Source: Janthinobacterium sp. SUN073
Lineage (GTDB): Bacteria > Pseudomonadota > Gammaproteobacteria > Burkholderiales > Burkholderiaceae_D
Reading direction: 5' to 3'
NCBI RefSeq assembly: GCF_030397665.1
Contig: NZ_JAPUBT010000003.1
Span: 372,001-436,000 of the forward strand
DNA: 64,000 nt
Below the pieces are notes generated by a model that was given only the letters and a program-made list of their open reading frames with translations, was not told where the DNA came from and searched no databases. The translations under genes and the position numbers were made by a program. Numbering within the stretch: the first letter of the stretch is position 1; each line of letters begins with the position of its first letter. This document shows positions 1-10,636 of this stretch, in pieces.

Positions 1-519
1 CCCCTGCATGCGCAGATCGGCAACGTGATGCTCGATGCCAGCGACACGGCCATGATCGGCTGTCATGCCGACGCCGCCAGTTTCATGGCGCTGGCGCATG
101 CTTGCGATGCCGCGATCCAGCAACGGCTGGACGCCGACGTGGTCGATGGCGCCAGTGTAATGGCTGCCTATCGCACAGCCGGAACGGATCGTCCCGCTTT
201 TTCGGCTGTTGCCATGACCAGCTTGCTGGGCGTGCGTACCACGTATGCCATCCCCGAAACATCGGACCCTTTGCTCGGCATGCCAGCCCATGAAACCGCG
301 ACGCAACCGGGCACGGCCCTGCACTTCCAGGTACTGGAGGAAGAAAGCGCACTGCTGTACAACATCGACCTGCATACCGCATTCTTGCCCCAGGAACTGG
401 GTAATACGCTGATGCGTCATCTCGGCACAATTCTGCAAACATTGGCCGCATCGCCAGCCGCCTGGACCACCGCGCCCAAAGAATTGCTGCGGGAAAGCAA
501 AGAGGTGAAGCATGGGTGA
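1..519 (+). CDS. NRPS C-terminal fragment, condensation/cyclization-like domain (partial)
   Basis: The frame is open from the window edge (PLHAQIGNVMLDAS...) to a TGA, so only the 3' end of a larger gene is present. The motif AVAMTSLLG, followed by an Asp-rich stretch and a helix ending SPAAW, resembles the last ~150 residues of NRPS condensation or heterocyclization domains, which carry a (V/M)FTSxLG segment and end close to DPAAW. No carrier protein or thioesterase follows before the stop, which is unusual for a terminal NRPS subunit. The next gene overlaps it by 8 bases, so they are translationally coupled. A siderophore role is inferred from the neighbours. The family call is moderate because only a tail is visible. 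Confidence 0.6.
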   Translation, partial: PLHAQIGNVMLDASDTAMIGCHADAASFMALAHACDAAIQQRLDADVVDGASVMAAYRTAGTDRPAFSAVAMTSLLGVRTTYAIPETSDPLLGMPAHETATQPGTALHFQVLEEESALLYNIDLHTAFLPQELGNTLMRHLGTILQTLAASPAAWTTAPKELLRESKEVKHG

Positions 520-1660
520 ATTGCTGAATGTAGTCGTCTGCGGCACCCGCTTTGGCGAGCATTATCTGGCCGCGCTTCACGGCGGCCAACATCCATGGCC
601 TGCCCGGCCCCCGCATTTGCCGCGCTATCGTCTGGCCGGTATCGTCGCGCGTGGCAGCGCGCGTTCGCTGGCACTGGCTGACAAGCTGGGCGTTCCGCTG
701 TACACGGAGGTGGCGCAACTCCCAGGCAATATCGATATCGCCTGTGTCGTCGTGCGCAGTGCCATCGTCGGTGGCGACGGTTCGTCGCTGGCGCGCGCCC
801 TGCTGACGAAAGGGATGCACGTGTTGCAGGAACATCCGGTACATCCGACCGATATCTTGCGTCTGCGCGCGCTGGCGGCCGAACATGGCAAGCGCTATCA
901 CGTCAATACTTTTTACCCTCATCTGCCCGCGGGACAGCGCTTTATCGATTATGCAAAACGTAGTGCGACACAGCGCCCGCCCGCTTTCATCGAAATCACC
1001 ACCAGCCTGCAATTGCTGTATTCCAGCCTCGACATCGTTTTCCGCGCCCTGGACAACGCCATTCCCTTTTCTTGCACCGAACCCCTGACTGTGCCTGGCG
1101 CTCCGGCCGATTCCACCGCCCCCTGGCCTTTCCGTGCCATACAAGGTTTGATAGGCGGCGTGCCGTTTTCACTCAATCTGCAAACCTGGCTGGACCCGCA
1201 TGACCCGGACCACCATAGCCTGGTGATGCACCGCATCGCGATCGGCGGCCCGGAGGGCAATGTCTTGCTGGCCAATAGCTACGGGCCGGTCGTCTGGAGC
1301 CATCCCATCTACGCTCCCGATTATGGACGCGACGATGACCGCTCTTCCTACCTTCTCGCGCCGGAGCAATTTTCCGAAAGTCGCTTCAACCGCCAGCCGA
1401 CAGCGACGGTGTTTGGCAAACCGCAGGGTCCCAGCCTCACAGAGGCGGCGGTCCATGATTTTCCATGGGCGATCCATGCCGCGCTTGATGAGTTGATCAA
1501 TGCGGATGCACCGGTCCATCAAGACCAGTGGTGGCGCACCCATGGCGATGCCTGGCTCGGCATCATGCGTGCTGCAGGGCCCGCGCAGATGGCGAGCCGG
1601 CCGCCGCCGCCGCCCCCGTATCCGGACCCCATTCACTACGCCAAGGAGTGCCAGTCATGA
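512..1660 (+). CDS. Thiazolinyl imide reductase (PchG/Irp3-like)
   Basis: This 382-residue protein begins with a Rossmann signature (LNVVVCGTRFGEHYLAAL) and continues like the GFO/IDH/MocA-type reductases that reduce a thiazoline ring to thiazolidine with NADPH during pyochelin and yersiniabactin synthesis. Typical family segments are VVVRSAIVGGDGSSLARALL, GMHVLQEHP and HVNTFYPHLP. It acts on the NRPS-bound intermediate in the cytoplasm. The ATG overlaps the preceding NRPS stop and its own stop overlaps the next ATG, so it is an operon member. A Pro-rich run (PPPPPP) near the C-terminus is odd. The family assignment is firm; the precise product is not knowable here. Confidence 0.85.
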   Translation: MGELLNVVVCGTRFGEHYLAALHGGQHPWPARPPHLPRYRLAGIVARGSARSLALADKLGVPLYTEVAQLPGNIDIACVVVRSAIVGGDGSSLARALLTKGMHVLQEHPVHPTDILRLRALAAEHGKRYHVNTFYPHLPAGQRFIDYAKRSATQRPPAFIEITTSLQLLYSSLDIVFRALDNAIPFSCTEPLTVPGAPADSTAPWPFRAIQGLIGGVPFSLNLQTWLDPHDPDHHSLVMHRIAIGGPEGNVLLANSYGPVVWSHPIYAPDYGRDDDRSSYLLAPEQFSESRFNRQPTATVFGKPQGPSLTEAAVHDFPWAIHAALDELINADAPVHQDQWWRTHGDAWLGIMRAAGPAQMASRPPPPPPYPDPIHYAKECQS

Positions 1661-3357
1661 ACCACGCCACAACGCCATCCCACGCGGCGACACTGGACCG
1701 CAACCGCAAGGCCTATGCAAGCCTGGCGGAAGTGCTGGAAAATGCAGGTCTGACAGAACACGCGCTGTTCCTGAACTGGGGCTATGCGCCGCAAGCCGGC
1801 CTGCCCGACTGGGCCAGCCACACCTTGCCGGCGGGTGAAACCGGCCTCGCGCAGGCGCGCCTGATATTGGAAGTGCTGGGCGATACCCCGTTGGCGGGCA
1901 AACGCGTGCTCGATGTCGGATGTGGCCGTGGTGGTGCGTTGGCCCTGCTGGCGCGCTTGTACCCCACCGCGAATCTGATCGGGGCCGACCTGAGCGCCGC
2001 CAACATCGCCTATTGCCGCAAGCGGCACCAGCACGCGCGCTTGCGTTTCCAGGTGGCGGACGCCTCGCGCCTGCCCTATGCGGACCAGAGCGTGGAGGTG
2101 TTGTTCAATCTTGAATCCTCGGGTGCTTATCCTGATCTACCTGCCTTTTTTTCCCATGCGTATCGCGTACTAAAACCTGGCGGCCGTTTTTGCTATGCCG
2201 ACGTGCTGGCAAGCGATACCGTTGGGTCCATACGCCAGGCATTGCTGCAAACCGGCTTCGCGCTGGAGCGTGAGCGCTCGGTCGGCCGGCAAGTGTGTGC
2301 CGCCAGGACCGCTAGTCCGGTAGGTCTATGGGCGCGCTTGAACAAGGCGTTGGAGGCATTGAATAAGCCAGACTTGCGTGCCGATCTGGAACGTTACCTG
2401 GCGCAGCCCGCATCCGGCCTGTTTCATGCGTTACAGGATGGGCGGGCCGATTACCATATCTTCCATTTGCGGCGCCCCGAGGGGCGATCCGGCGAGGTCA
2501 GCCACGAGGTTGCGGCACACCTGACCGGGCGTTCGGCCAGACTGGACAAATTGGAAGATCCTGTTGCGCCGGCCTCGCCAGCCGCAGACTGGTTCCCTTT
2601 CACGAAACCGGACGCCACCACCGGCCGTAACGTTTTCGCACTACCCTATGCCGGCGGCGGGGCGTCGGTCTATCGTCAATGGCGGTTGCCGCAACGTGAC
2701 AACGGACCTGGCTGGCAGGTATGCTCGCTTCAGTTGCCAGGGCGTGAAACCCGCCTGACAGAAACCGCCATCACCGAAATGGATATCATGGTGGATCAGA
2801 TAGTTGCCGCGATTGCGCCCTACACCCATCTGCCTTGGGCCTTGATAGGATGCAGCCTGGGTTGCAAGATCGCCTTTGAGGTAGCGCGCCGTTTTGAACA
2901 TATGGGACAAAAACCGGCATTGCTATTCTTGATGGCTTGTCCCGCCCCCAGCCTGCCGTTGAAACGCCGCGTATCGGCATATAACGATCATGATTTTGCG
3001 GGAGAAGTCAGGCACTTGGGCGGTACGCCAGCGGAAATCATGGCCGATGCGGAAATGATGCGCGCCATCATGCCCATACTGCGCAGCGACAGTGCTCTGG
3101 CGGAAGGTTATACGGCCTCACCCAACGAGCAGGTCCTTAGCCCCATGCTCATGGTTGCCGCCAGTGACGACCACTTGGTCACCGTGGAAGAAGCTCGGCG
3201 TTGGGGACGTCACGCCGGTGCGGGATTCGATTGGCGGATGGTCGATGGCGGGCATTTCTTCTTGCGCCAGCGCCGGGTTGAGTTGATGGGCTGGTTGGCC
3301 GATGCGTTGACGAAAAACGAAAATACCGCGCGCTCCGGGGACTTGCTGTGCCAGTAG
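1657..3357 (+). CDS. SAM methyltransferase - type II thioesterase fusion protein
   Basis: Starting at the ATG that overlaps the upstream stop (ATGA) gives 566 residues in two parts. Residues ~60-230 are a class I methyltransferase with motif I VLDVGCGRGG (~84-93) and a post-I LKPGGRFCYADVL. Residues ~325-560 are an alpha/beta-hydrolase thioesterase with FALPYAGGGASVY, the nucleophile elbow GCSLG (~398), ASDDHLV and the catalytic His in GGHFF (~530). Type II thioesterases clear mis-primed carrier proteins, and methyltransferases decorate thiazoline siderophores; the two are usually separate proteins or NRPS-embedded domains. Both active sites look intact. The fusion is seen directly; the substrate is inferred from the operon. 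Confidence 0.85.
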   Translation: MNHATTPSHAATLDRNRKAYASLAEVLENAGLTEHALFLNWGYAPQAGLPDWASHTLPAGETGLAQARLILEVLGDTPLAGKRVLDVGCGRGGALALLARLYPTANLIGADLSAANIAYCRKRHQHARLRFQVADASRLPYADQSVEVLFNLESSGAYPDLPAFFSHAYRVLKPGGRFCYADVLASDTVGSIRQALLQTGFALERERSVGRQVCAARTASPVGLWARLNKALEALNKPDLRADLERYLAQPASGLFHALQDGRADYHIFHLRRPEGRSGEVSHEVAAHLTGRSARLDKLEDPVAPASPAADWFPFTKPDATTGRNVFALPYAGGGASVYRQWRLPQRDNGPGWQVCSLQLPGRETRLTETAITEMDIMVDQIVAAIAPYTHLPWALIGCSLGCKIAFEVARRFEHMGQKPALLFLMACPAPSLPLKRRVSAYNDHDFAGEVRHLGGTPAEIMADAEMMRAIMPILRSDSALAEGYTASPNEQVLSPMLMVAASDDHLVTVEEARRWGRHAGAGFDWRMVDGGHFFLRQRRVELMGWLADALTKNENTARSGDLLCQ

Positions 3358-4061
3358 CCGCGTGTCCAAGCAAAATGGAAGATATCAGTTTGGCTGGGGA
3401 CGAAGTACTCGTGATCCTCGCGCGGCGTCATCTGGCGGGCAACATGAGGCTCCAGCGCTTGAGTCCTGAAGAAATAGCCCGCTACCACGCATATGTATTG
3501 GAAGCCGACCGGCAACGGCATTTGCTTGCACATGGGCTAAAGCGGCAGTTGCTTGCGCGGTTCACGGACGCAGCTCCGGAAACTTTGCAATTCCGCACCG
3601 GACATGCGGGCAAGCCCGCTTTGTCTTGCGAAGAAATCCATTTCAATCTATCTCACAGTGGTGACTGGGTGGCACTCGCTTTCAGTGCCGGTCACGCGGT
3701 CGGTATCGATGTGGAGCAGGCAAGAAACCTGGAGTATCAGAATTTGCTGACGCTAATCGCGCACCCGCAAGACGATCCGCTGTTCGCTCATGAGTCCCCC
3801 GTCCAGGCCTTCCTGTCGAACTGGAGCATGAAGGAAGCCGTGACCAAATGCCTTGGGCTGGGCTTGTCGATGCCATTTACCTCGTTATGGCTCAATCATG
3901 GTGGGAATGCCGATTTCACCTGCACAGGAAAAGATGGTACCTGGCACGGCAAGCATTTTATCCGCGATGATACCCATATCGCTGTTGCGGTTCCTGGCAT
4001 CCGTGGTGATACGCGATTCCGGATGATGGAGATCGGGCAAGCGTGTCTGCGCCGGCTCTGA
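3348..4061 (+). CDS. 4'-phosphopantetheinyl transferase, Sfp/EntD type
   Basis: This protein of up to 237 residues carries the Sfp-type signature in order: FNLSHSGDWVALAF, VGIDVE (Mg-binding Asp/Glu) and WSMKEAVTKCLGLGL. It transfers phosphopantetheine from CoA to the carrier-protein serine and so activates the NRPS encoded upstream. I used the GTG at 3348, which overlaps the preceding gene by 10 bases; an in-frame ATG at 3375 is an alternative that would remove nine residues. It is the last gene of the operon. The next 60-odd bases before the IS110 relic contain nothing recognised. Confidence 0.88.
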   Translation: MPVAACPSKMEDISLAGDEVLVILARRHLAGNMRLQRLSPEEIARYHAYVLEADRQRHLLAHGLKRQLLARFTDAAPETLQFRTGHAGKPALSCEEIHFNLSHSGDWVALAFSAGHAVGIDVEQARNLEYQNLLTLIAHPQDDPLFAHESPVQAFLSNWSMKEAVTKCLGLGLSMPFTSLWLNHGGNADFTCTGKDGTWHGKHFIRDDTHIAVAVPGIRGDTRFRMMEIGQACLRRL

Positions 4062-4149
4062 TATGCCAAATCAACGAAGCCGCGGAAACAACGCCAGCGA
4101 CCAATGTCGATACTGTTATCCCCGTCACACGGCGTGCAAGGTCGGATCA

Positions 4150-4157
4150 AATATTTT
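4150..4157. repeat. Left target-site duplication of the IS1595-family element
   Basis: AATATTTT lies immediately left of the element and is repeated exactly at 5219-5226 immediately right of it. Eight-bp duplications are the known habit of the IS1595 family. Confidence 0.9.
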
Positions 4158-5927
<1,770 letters not shown>

Positions 5928-5935
<8 letters not shown>

Positions 5936-5947
5936 TTTTATACAGTA
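5928..5947. promoter_or_regulatory. LexA-type SOS box without an obvious target gene
   Basis: TACTGTATTTTTATACAGTA matches the CTGT-N8-ACAG LexA operator with symmetric TA flanks. It lies at the broken right end of the IS66 relic. No SOS gene follows on either strand within several hundred bases. The box may be a leftover of a mobile element or resolve into a chance palindrome. Confidence 0.5.
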
Positions 5948-6048
5948 TAACTTTGCAAATTTCGCGGATGCGAAAAAGGCGGTCCGTGCTGATGCAGGAC
6001 CGTTGCAAAGTCACTTTTGGGGAAGCAAAGGCACGATCACTGCTGTGA

Positions 6049-6349
6049 AATTTGCAATATTTGATGTGGGAAATGTCACGATGCCCTGCCCTCGATAGGT
6101 AAATTAGGTAAATTGTTCATGCGGCCACTGTAAGACTTTCGCATTCCCGTGGAGTAAAGAAAAGTTTTCATCAGGCAATAGTCCGACAACATTACTTGCA
6201 GAACAACAACAAAACGCAGCGCGACGCATGACTGATCGGGCGCCACCCCTCGCCCGCGTTGACCTTGCTGCTCGATACCTTGCGCTATCCACGGCTTTGA
6301 GCCAGCGCAATCGTGCACCGGGCAGCAATAGTCACCACGCGAACATGCG
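6049..6349. other. Gene-free interval between the IS debris and the GST gene
   Basis: About 300 bases of mixed composition. Open frames here are short and resemble no family I know. No RNA gene or strong hairpin was recognised. It is probably decayed insertion-sequence flank plus upstream DNA of the GST promoter. Confidence 0.4.
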
Positions 6350-6378
6350 TTTACCGTGCGGCGGCGCAGGACTATAGT
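6350..6378 (+). promoter_or_regulatory. Putative sigma-70 promoter of the GST gene
   Basis: TTTACC at 6350-6355 and TATAGT at 6373-6378 are separated by 17 bp. They lie about 30 bases before the ATG at 6409. Confidence 0.4.
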
Positions 6379-6408
6379 GACAGCTTCTCCACCTGTTCAA
6401 GGATCGCC

Positions 6409-7023
6409 ATGAAACTCTTTTACTCGCCAGGCGCCTGCTCGCAGGCACCGCACATCATCCTGCGCGAAACGGGGGCGGCCTTCACCCTCGTGAAGGTCGA
6501 CCTGGGCCAGCACCGCACGCCGGAAGGCGGCAATTACTACGAACTCAATCCGAAAGGCCAGGTACCGCTGCTGGCGCTCGACGATGGCACGACCTTGAGC
6601 GAAGGCCCCGTCATCGCCCAGTACATCGCCGAACAGGCGGACAGGCAAGATCTGCTGCCGCCCGTGGGCAACTTTGCCCGCTACAAGGTGCTGGAATGGC
6701 AGAATTACATCACGTCCGAGCTGCATAAATCGTTCAGTCCCCTGTTCGATCCCCACTTTGACGCCGCCACCAAGGCCTTGTTCATCGAACAACTAGGCAA
6801 GAAATACAAGTGGGTGGACAGCCGCCTGCAAGGCCTGCCCTACCTGACCGGCGAGCAATTCACCGTGGCCGACGCCTATCTGTTCGTCATCACGGGCTGG
6901 GCACCAGGCCTGGGCGTGGATTTGGCGGGCCTGGCCAATGTGCAGGCCTTCCTGGGCAGAATGGCCCAGCGTGACAGCGTCAAGGCTGCCTGGGAAGCGG
7001 AAGGATTGGCCAAGGCGGCTTGA
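6409..7023 (+). CDS. Glutathione S-transferase, beta class
   Basis: This 204-residue protein begins MKLFYSPGACSQAPHI, with Cys10 where bacterial beta-class enzymes hold glutathione. The N-terminal thioredoxin-like domain includes NPKGQVPLLALDDG and the gamma-Glu binding SEGPVIAQYI. The helical C-terminal domain carries LTGEQFTVADAYLFVITGW, the conserved N-capping box. It conjugates or binds glutathione in the cytoplasm, mostly for detoxification. It is a single gene with its own promoter, convergent with the thioesterase gene at 7046. Confidence 0.93.
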   Translation: MKLFYSPGACSQAPHIILRETGAAFTLVKVDLGQHRTPEGGNYYELNPKGQVPLLALDDGTTLSEGPVIAQYIAEQADRQDLLPPVGNFARYKVLEWQNYITSELHKSFSPLFDPHFDAATKALFIEQLGKKYKWVDSRLQGLPYLTGEQFTVADAYLFVITGWAPGLGVDLAGLANVQAFLGRMAQRDSVKAAWEAEGLAKAA

Positions 7024-7045
7024 ACGCCGTGGCCCGGTGCACGGC

Positions 7046-7498
7046 TCAGGTTTTTTCCGCCTTGCCGTGCATTACCATGATGGTTTGCTGCATCAGCGCG
7101 CACAGTGTTTCCTTGCCATCGCGCACGGCGAACACTTCGGCCTGCGTGACGATCAGGGTGCGGCCCGGACGTACCACCTTGCCGCGCGCGATCAGTTTTT
7201 CGCCATCGGCGGGCGCCAGCAAATTCATCTTGTATTCCACCGTCAGCACGGACGCGCCGTCCGGCACCATGGTCATGGCCGCGTAGCCGGCGGCCGAGTC
7301 CGCGATCATGCCCACCACGCCGCCGTGCACGAAGCCGTGCTGCTGCTCGATGCCGCTCCAGTGCGGCACGTGGATTTCCGTGCTGCCATGCGCCACCACG
7401 GGCAGGCTGGCCTGGATCAAGGTCATCGCGTTCTGCAAATCAAAACTGGCGCGGACTCTGTCGGCAAATTGCGGGTAGGGATGACGGGACGTGCTCAT
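7046..7498 (-). CDS. PaaI-family hotdog thioesterase
   Basis: The 150-residue single hotdog domain contains QHGFVHGGVVGMIADSAAGYAA, in which HGG and the downstream Asp mark the PaaI/DUF4442-type acyl-CoA thioesterases. It also has VEYKMNLLAPADGEKL and a C-terminal strand typical of the fold. Such enzymes hydrolyse aromatic or short acyl-CoA esters. The gene stands alone and gives no pathway context, so the substrate is unknown. Confidence 0.85.
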   Translation of the reverse strand: MSTSRHPYPQFADRVRASFDLQNAMTLIQASLPVVAHGSTEIHVPHWSGIEQQHGFVHGGVVGMIADSAAGYAAMTMVPDGASVLTVEYKMNLLAPADGEKLIARGKVVRPGRTLIVTQAEVFAVRDGKETLCALMQQTIMVMHGKAEKT

Positions 7499-7654
7499 GG
7501 ACTGTGCGCTTTCAAGGAGGGAACGCTGTACTGTACCCGCTTATGCCCGTACGCACCATGTGGCGGCACTCGCCGGCTTGCACGGCAGATGCGGTAGTAT
7601 CGTCATGTCGACACCAGTTAGCACCTTCCCACCAGCCCCCGCGAAAGATCCGTC

Positions 7655-8227
7655 ATGGAAGAAGAATACGAAGTACCCAGTCCCCATGAACACGCCGTGG
7701 AAGAAGCAACGGAGAAGGAACGCGATGGCCTCACGCAAAAAATCGCCCTGATGACGGCCATACTCGCCACCATCGGCGCCCTGATCAGCTACCAGAGCGG
7801 CAATGCGCAGAACGAGGCCATGTTCCTGAAGAACGAGAGCATCCTGAAACAGGCGCAGGCAAGCGACCAGTGGGCCTTGTACCAGGCGAAGTCGACGAAA
7901 GGCCATATCGCCGAAGCGACGGCCGCGCTGGCCAGCGTGCCCGAGGTGCGGACCCGCTACCTGGCGGAGCAGGCCAGGCAGGAAAAGGAAAAACTGGCCG
8001 TGCAAGCCAGCGCGCGCCAACTGGAAGAGCAATCGAGAAAGCTGGGCGAGGAATCGGAGGCCAAGCTGCGCCCGCACGAACGTCTGGCCATGGCCCTGAC
8101 CTTCATCCAGATCGCCGTGGCGCTGGCCGCCATCACCGTGCTGACGCGGCGCCGCTGGCTGCTGTGGGGTTCCGTGAGCGCGGCCGCGGCCGGCATACTG
8201 GCGGCCGGCAGCGCCTTCCTGCTGTAA
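7655..8227 (+). CDS. DUF4337-like membrane protein
   Basis: The 190-residue protein has one N-terminal membrane segment after an acidic/polar start (KIALMTAILATIGALISY), a long charged helical middle (~residues 60-145, rich in Gln/Glu/Lys, probably coiled coil) and two C-terminal membrane segments separated by RRRWLLW. This architecture and the SYQSGNAQNEAM segment match DUF4337 proteins, whose function is unknown. No neighbour suggests a role. Confidence 0.75.
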   Translation: MEEEYEVPSPHEHAVEEATEKERDGLTQKIALMTAILATIGALISYQSGNAQNEAMFLKNESILKQAQASDQWALYQAKSTKGHIAEATAALASVPEVRTRYLAEQARQEKEKLAVQASARQLEEQSRKLGEESEAKLRPHERLAMALTFIQIAVALAAITVLTRRRWLLWGSVSAAAAGILAAGSAFLL

Positions 8228-8240
8228 CGGCAGACGCGTT

Positions 8241-8861
8241 TCAGGCGAGCGGCACGACGCCGCTCCAGCCAGGCAGATAGCGCGCCTGCTGGCCGCGCGC
8301 CAGCTTCATGGCTTGTGCCAGTGCCTTGGGGAAATTCTTTTGCAGGCCGGCGGGTGCGATACGGCTGCGCAGGAAGTCGGCCCACAGGAATTCGCTGAAC
8401 GGCGTCACATCCTTGGCGTAGCCGCCTGCGCTGCGCAATTCGCCGGCCAGGCTGCGGTAGGGATCGTCGTGCAAGCCGCTCAGCTGCCGGGGAATGGCGG
8501 AAAAATCGCGGCGCAAGCCTTCGCTGTCGTACGGGTGCACCCACTGGTGGTGGTCCATCACATGCCAGAAGTGCAGCGGCTCCAGCCAGGACAAATCCTT
8601 CAGGATCATCAGGCTGACGGTTTTCACGCCCTCCTGGTGCAGCGCCAGGCCGAAATGGTGGTGGTCGACGATGTAGTGGCGCCCTTCCGGGCCGATGATG
8701 CTGGGAAACCAGTGATCGGCCAGCGCGGCCGACCGCGCCTTCCTGCCCAGGCTGGCCCAGTGCGCGCGCTTGAGCGCCACCTCGGCCATGCCGACCGTGA
8801 TTTGCGTGGGCAGCAGCTTGTTCAGCCTTGCCTTGACCAGTTGCGGTTTCGCGCTTGTCAT
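8241..8861 (-). CDS. ParB-like (ParBc_2 family) protein
   Basis: The 206-residue protein contains LPTQITVGMAEVALKR and then YIVDHHHFGLALHQEGV, resembling the ParB-like ParBc_2 family, in which a VDGHHR-type motif is replaced by VDHHHF. Function is poorly defined; despite the name these proteins lack the helix-turn-helix of chromosome-partitioning ParB. The gene is convergent with the DUF4337 gene and has its own start with no operon partner. The family is recognised by motif only. Confidence 0.7.
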   Translation of the reverse strand: MTSAKPQLVKARLNKLLPTQITVGMAEVALKRAHWASLGRKARSAALADHWFPSIIGPEGRHYIVDHHHFGLALHQEGVKTVSLMILKDLSWLEPLHFWHVMDHHQWVHPYDSEGLRRDFSAIPRQLSGLHDDPYRSLAGELRSAGGYAKDVTPFSEFLWADFLRSRIAPAGLQKNFPKALAQAMKLARGQQARYLPGWSGVVPLA

Positions 8862-8910
8862 GCCGTTTCTCCAGATGCATCGCCTGGCAGCCAGCGTAGC
8901 ATAGTCGCAG

Positions 8911-10572
8911 CTACTTTTCAGGCATGGCGCGACCCAGCAGGCGCACGGCCTCGGCCACGCTCAATTCACTGAGCAGCAGCGCCGGCCCGGCCTTGCCGGC
9001 CAGCATGTCACGCAATGCCAGCTGCAGCACGGTATACGCCGGCTCCTTCAGCCGCGCCAGCGCCAGGGACAGCCCCTGCTGACGCACGAACGCGGCAAAG
9101 TCGCGCAACGCTTCGACGCTGCTGCCATCGAGGTCTGGCGACTCTTCCAGGCTGAGGATCACCTTGCGCAGCGGACCTGCCCGCTCTTCCAGCATGGCGC
9201 GCGCCAGGTGCAGGCTGCGCTCGGCATTGACAAAGAACAAGGGTTCATCGAGGCGCAGTATCAGCAGCTCCGGCTGCGCCCGGGCATCGCGATGCAGCGC
9301 CAGCTTGACGTAGTCGTGGCTGTCGCCCAGCCGCCCCAGCACGGACATGCCTGGCCGCGACAGGCGGCGCAGCATCAGCAGCAGGCTGATGGCGATGGCT
9401 ACCAGCAAGCCGTCGAGCACGCCGAACAGCAGCACGCCGGCAATCGCCGCCAGCACCAGCAGGCGGTCGCGGCGCCAGGCAAAGTATGGCTGCAAGGAAA
9501 CAGGGTTCAGGGTATGGCTGACAGCGTGGATGACCACGGCGGCCAGCACGGGCACGGGCGTGAACGCCACCAGCGGCAGCAGGGTCAGCACGATGACGCC
9601 CACCACGGCGGCGGCTACCAGCCCCGCCAGGCGCGAGGTGGCGCCGGCCGCCTCGTTGGCCGACGTGGCCGAATAGCCAGCGCCCACCGGCATAGCTTGC
9701 AGCAATCCCGCCAGCACGTTCGCCGCGCCCAGCGCCAGCAAGTCGCGCTCGGGCGCCACGGGGTCGCCATGCTTCAAGGCAAAACTGCGTATGGCGCCGT
9801 ACGATTCGGCATACAGGATCAGCGCCAGCGCAAACGCCAGCTCGGCCAGGCGCGTCCACTCTTCCTGCGTCAGGCGCGGCAGGACGGGCATGGCCAGGCT
9901 GATATCGATGGCACCCACCAGGGCCACGCCATGGCCAGGCAGATCCAGCCAGCGGCCTGCGCCGATGCCCAGCGCAATGACGATCAGGCCGGCGGGCCAG
10001 CGCTGCCAGCGCCGCAGCAGGAACAGCAACAGCAGCGCCGCCGCGCACAGGCCCGCGCCAAGCCCGTTCCACTGCCCTGCCCGCGCCAGCAAGCCGGGCA
10101 CCAGATGCAGCACGTCGCCCTGCGGCGGCTGCACGCCCAGCACGCCTGGCAACTGTTTCACGATGATGACGATGGCCAGGCCGAAGGAAAAGCCCCGCAA
10201 CACGGGCTTGGCGATGAATTGCGTGACGCTGCCCAGCCTGGCCACCCAGGCCAGAAGGAAAAATACGCCCGTCAGCATCACCAATCCCGCCATCAGCATG
10301 AGCCGGTGCCCCGCCGTGCCGCCCGGCATGGATGCCATGGCCGCGGCCAGCACGGCGGCCGACGACGACGTGGCCGAGACGATGGCAAAGCGGCTCGTGC
10401 CCAGCACGCCATAGCACAGCAAGCCCGCGAACAGGGCCAGGATGCCCGCCTGGGGCGCCAGGTTGCCGATACTGGCATACGCCACCGCTTCCGGCAGCAG
10501 CAGGCCCGCGATCGATAGGCCGGCACTGACATCTTGCCAGCGGTTCACTTGCGTCGCAGCCGTTGCACTCAT
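8911..10572 (-). CDS. SulP-family anion transporter with STAS domain
   Basis: I start at the ATG preceded by CCAGGAGCATC; upstream in-frame alternatives lack a ribosome site. The 553-residue protein has the SulP opening (VSAGLSIAGLLLPEAVAYASIGNL), about ten to twelve hydrophobic segments, GYSATSANEAAGATSRLAGL, and a C-terminal cytoplasmic STAS domain (~440-545; ILRLDEPLFFVNAERSL, VILSLEESPDLDGSSVEAL). Members move sulfate, bicarbonate or dicarboxylates across the inner membrane. The substrate cannot be told from sequence. Confidence 0.9.
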   Translation of the reverse strand: MSATAATQVNRWQDVSAGLSIAGLLLPEAVAYASIGNLAPQAGILALFAGLLCYGVLGTSRFAIVSATSSSAAVLAAAMASMPGGTAGHRLMLMAGLVMLTGVFFLLAWVARLGSVTQFIAKPVLRGFSFGLAIVIIVKQLPGVLGVQPPQGDVLHLVPGLLARAGQWNGLGAGLCAAALLLLFLLRRWQRWPAGLIVIALGIGAGRWLDLPGHGVALVGAIDISLAMPVLPRLTQEEWTRLAELAFALALILYAESYGAIRSFALKHGDPVAPERDLLALGAANVLAGLLQAMPVGAGYSATSANEAAGATSRLAGLVAAAVVGVIVLTLLPLVAFTPVPVLAAVVIHAVSHTLNPVSLQPYFAWRRDRLLVLAAIAGVLLFGVLDGLLVAIAISLLLMLRRLSRPGMSVLGRLGDSHDYVKLALHRDARAQPELLILRLDEPLFFVNAERSLHLARAMLEERAGPLRKVILSLEESPDLDGSSVEALRDFAAFVRQQGLSLALARLKEPAYTVLQLALRDMLAGKAGPALLLSELSVAEAVRLLGRAMPEK

Positions 10573-10636
10573 GGTGATGCTCCTGGTGGGTGGCACTGGT
10601 CCGCGACATGCTGCGGCAAAACGGCGCCATGCCGGC

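Noticed and set aside
83..1144. A 353-codon minus-strand frame over the reductase gene
   Set aside because: The plus strand encodes a clear imide reductase; the minus product is Arg/Gly-rich without family features.
9208..10518. A 436-codon plus-strand frame inside the SulP gene
   Set aside because: It is a shadow of the transporter, with a Gln/His-rich composition and no start context.
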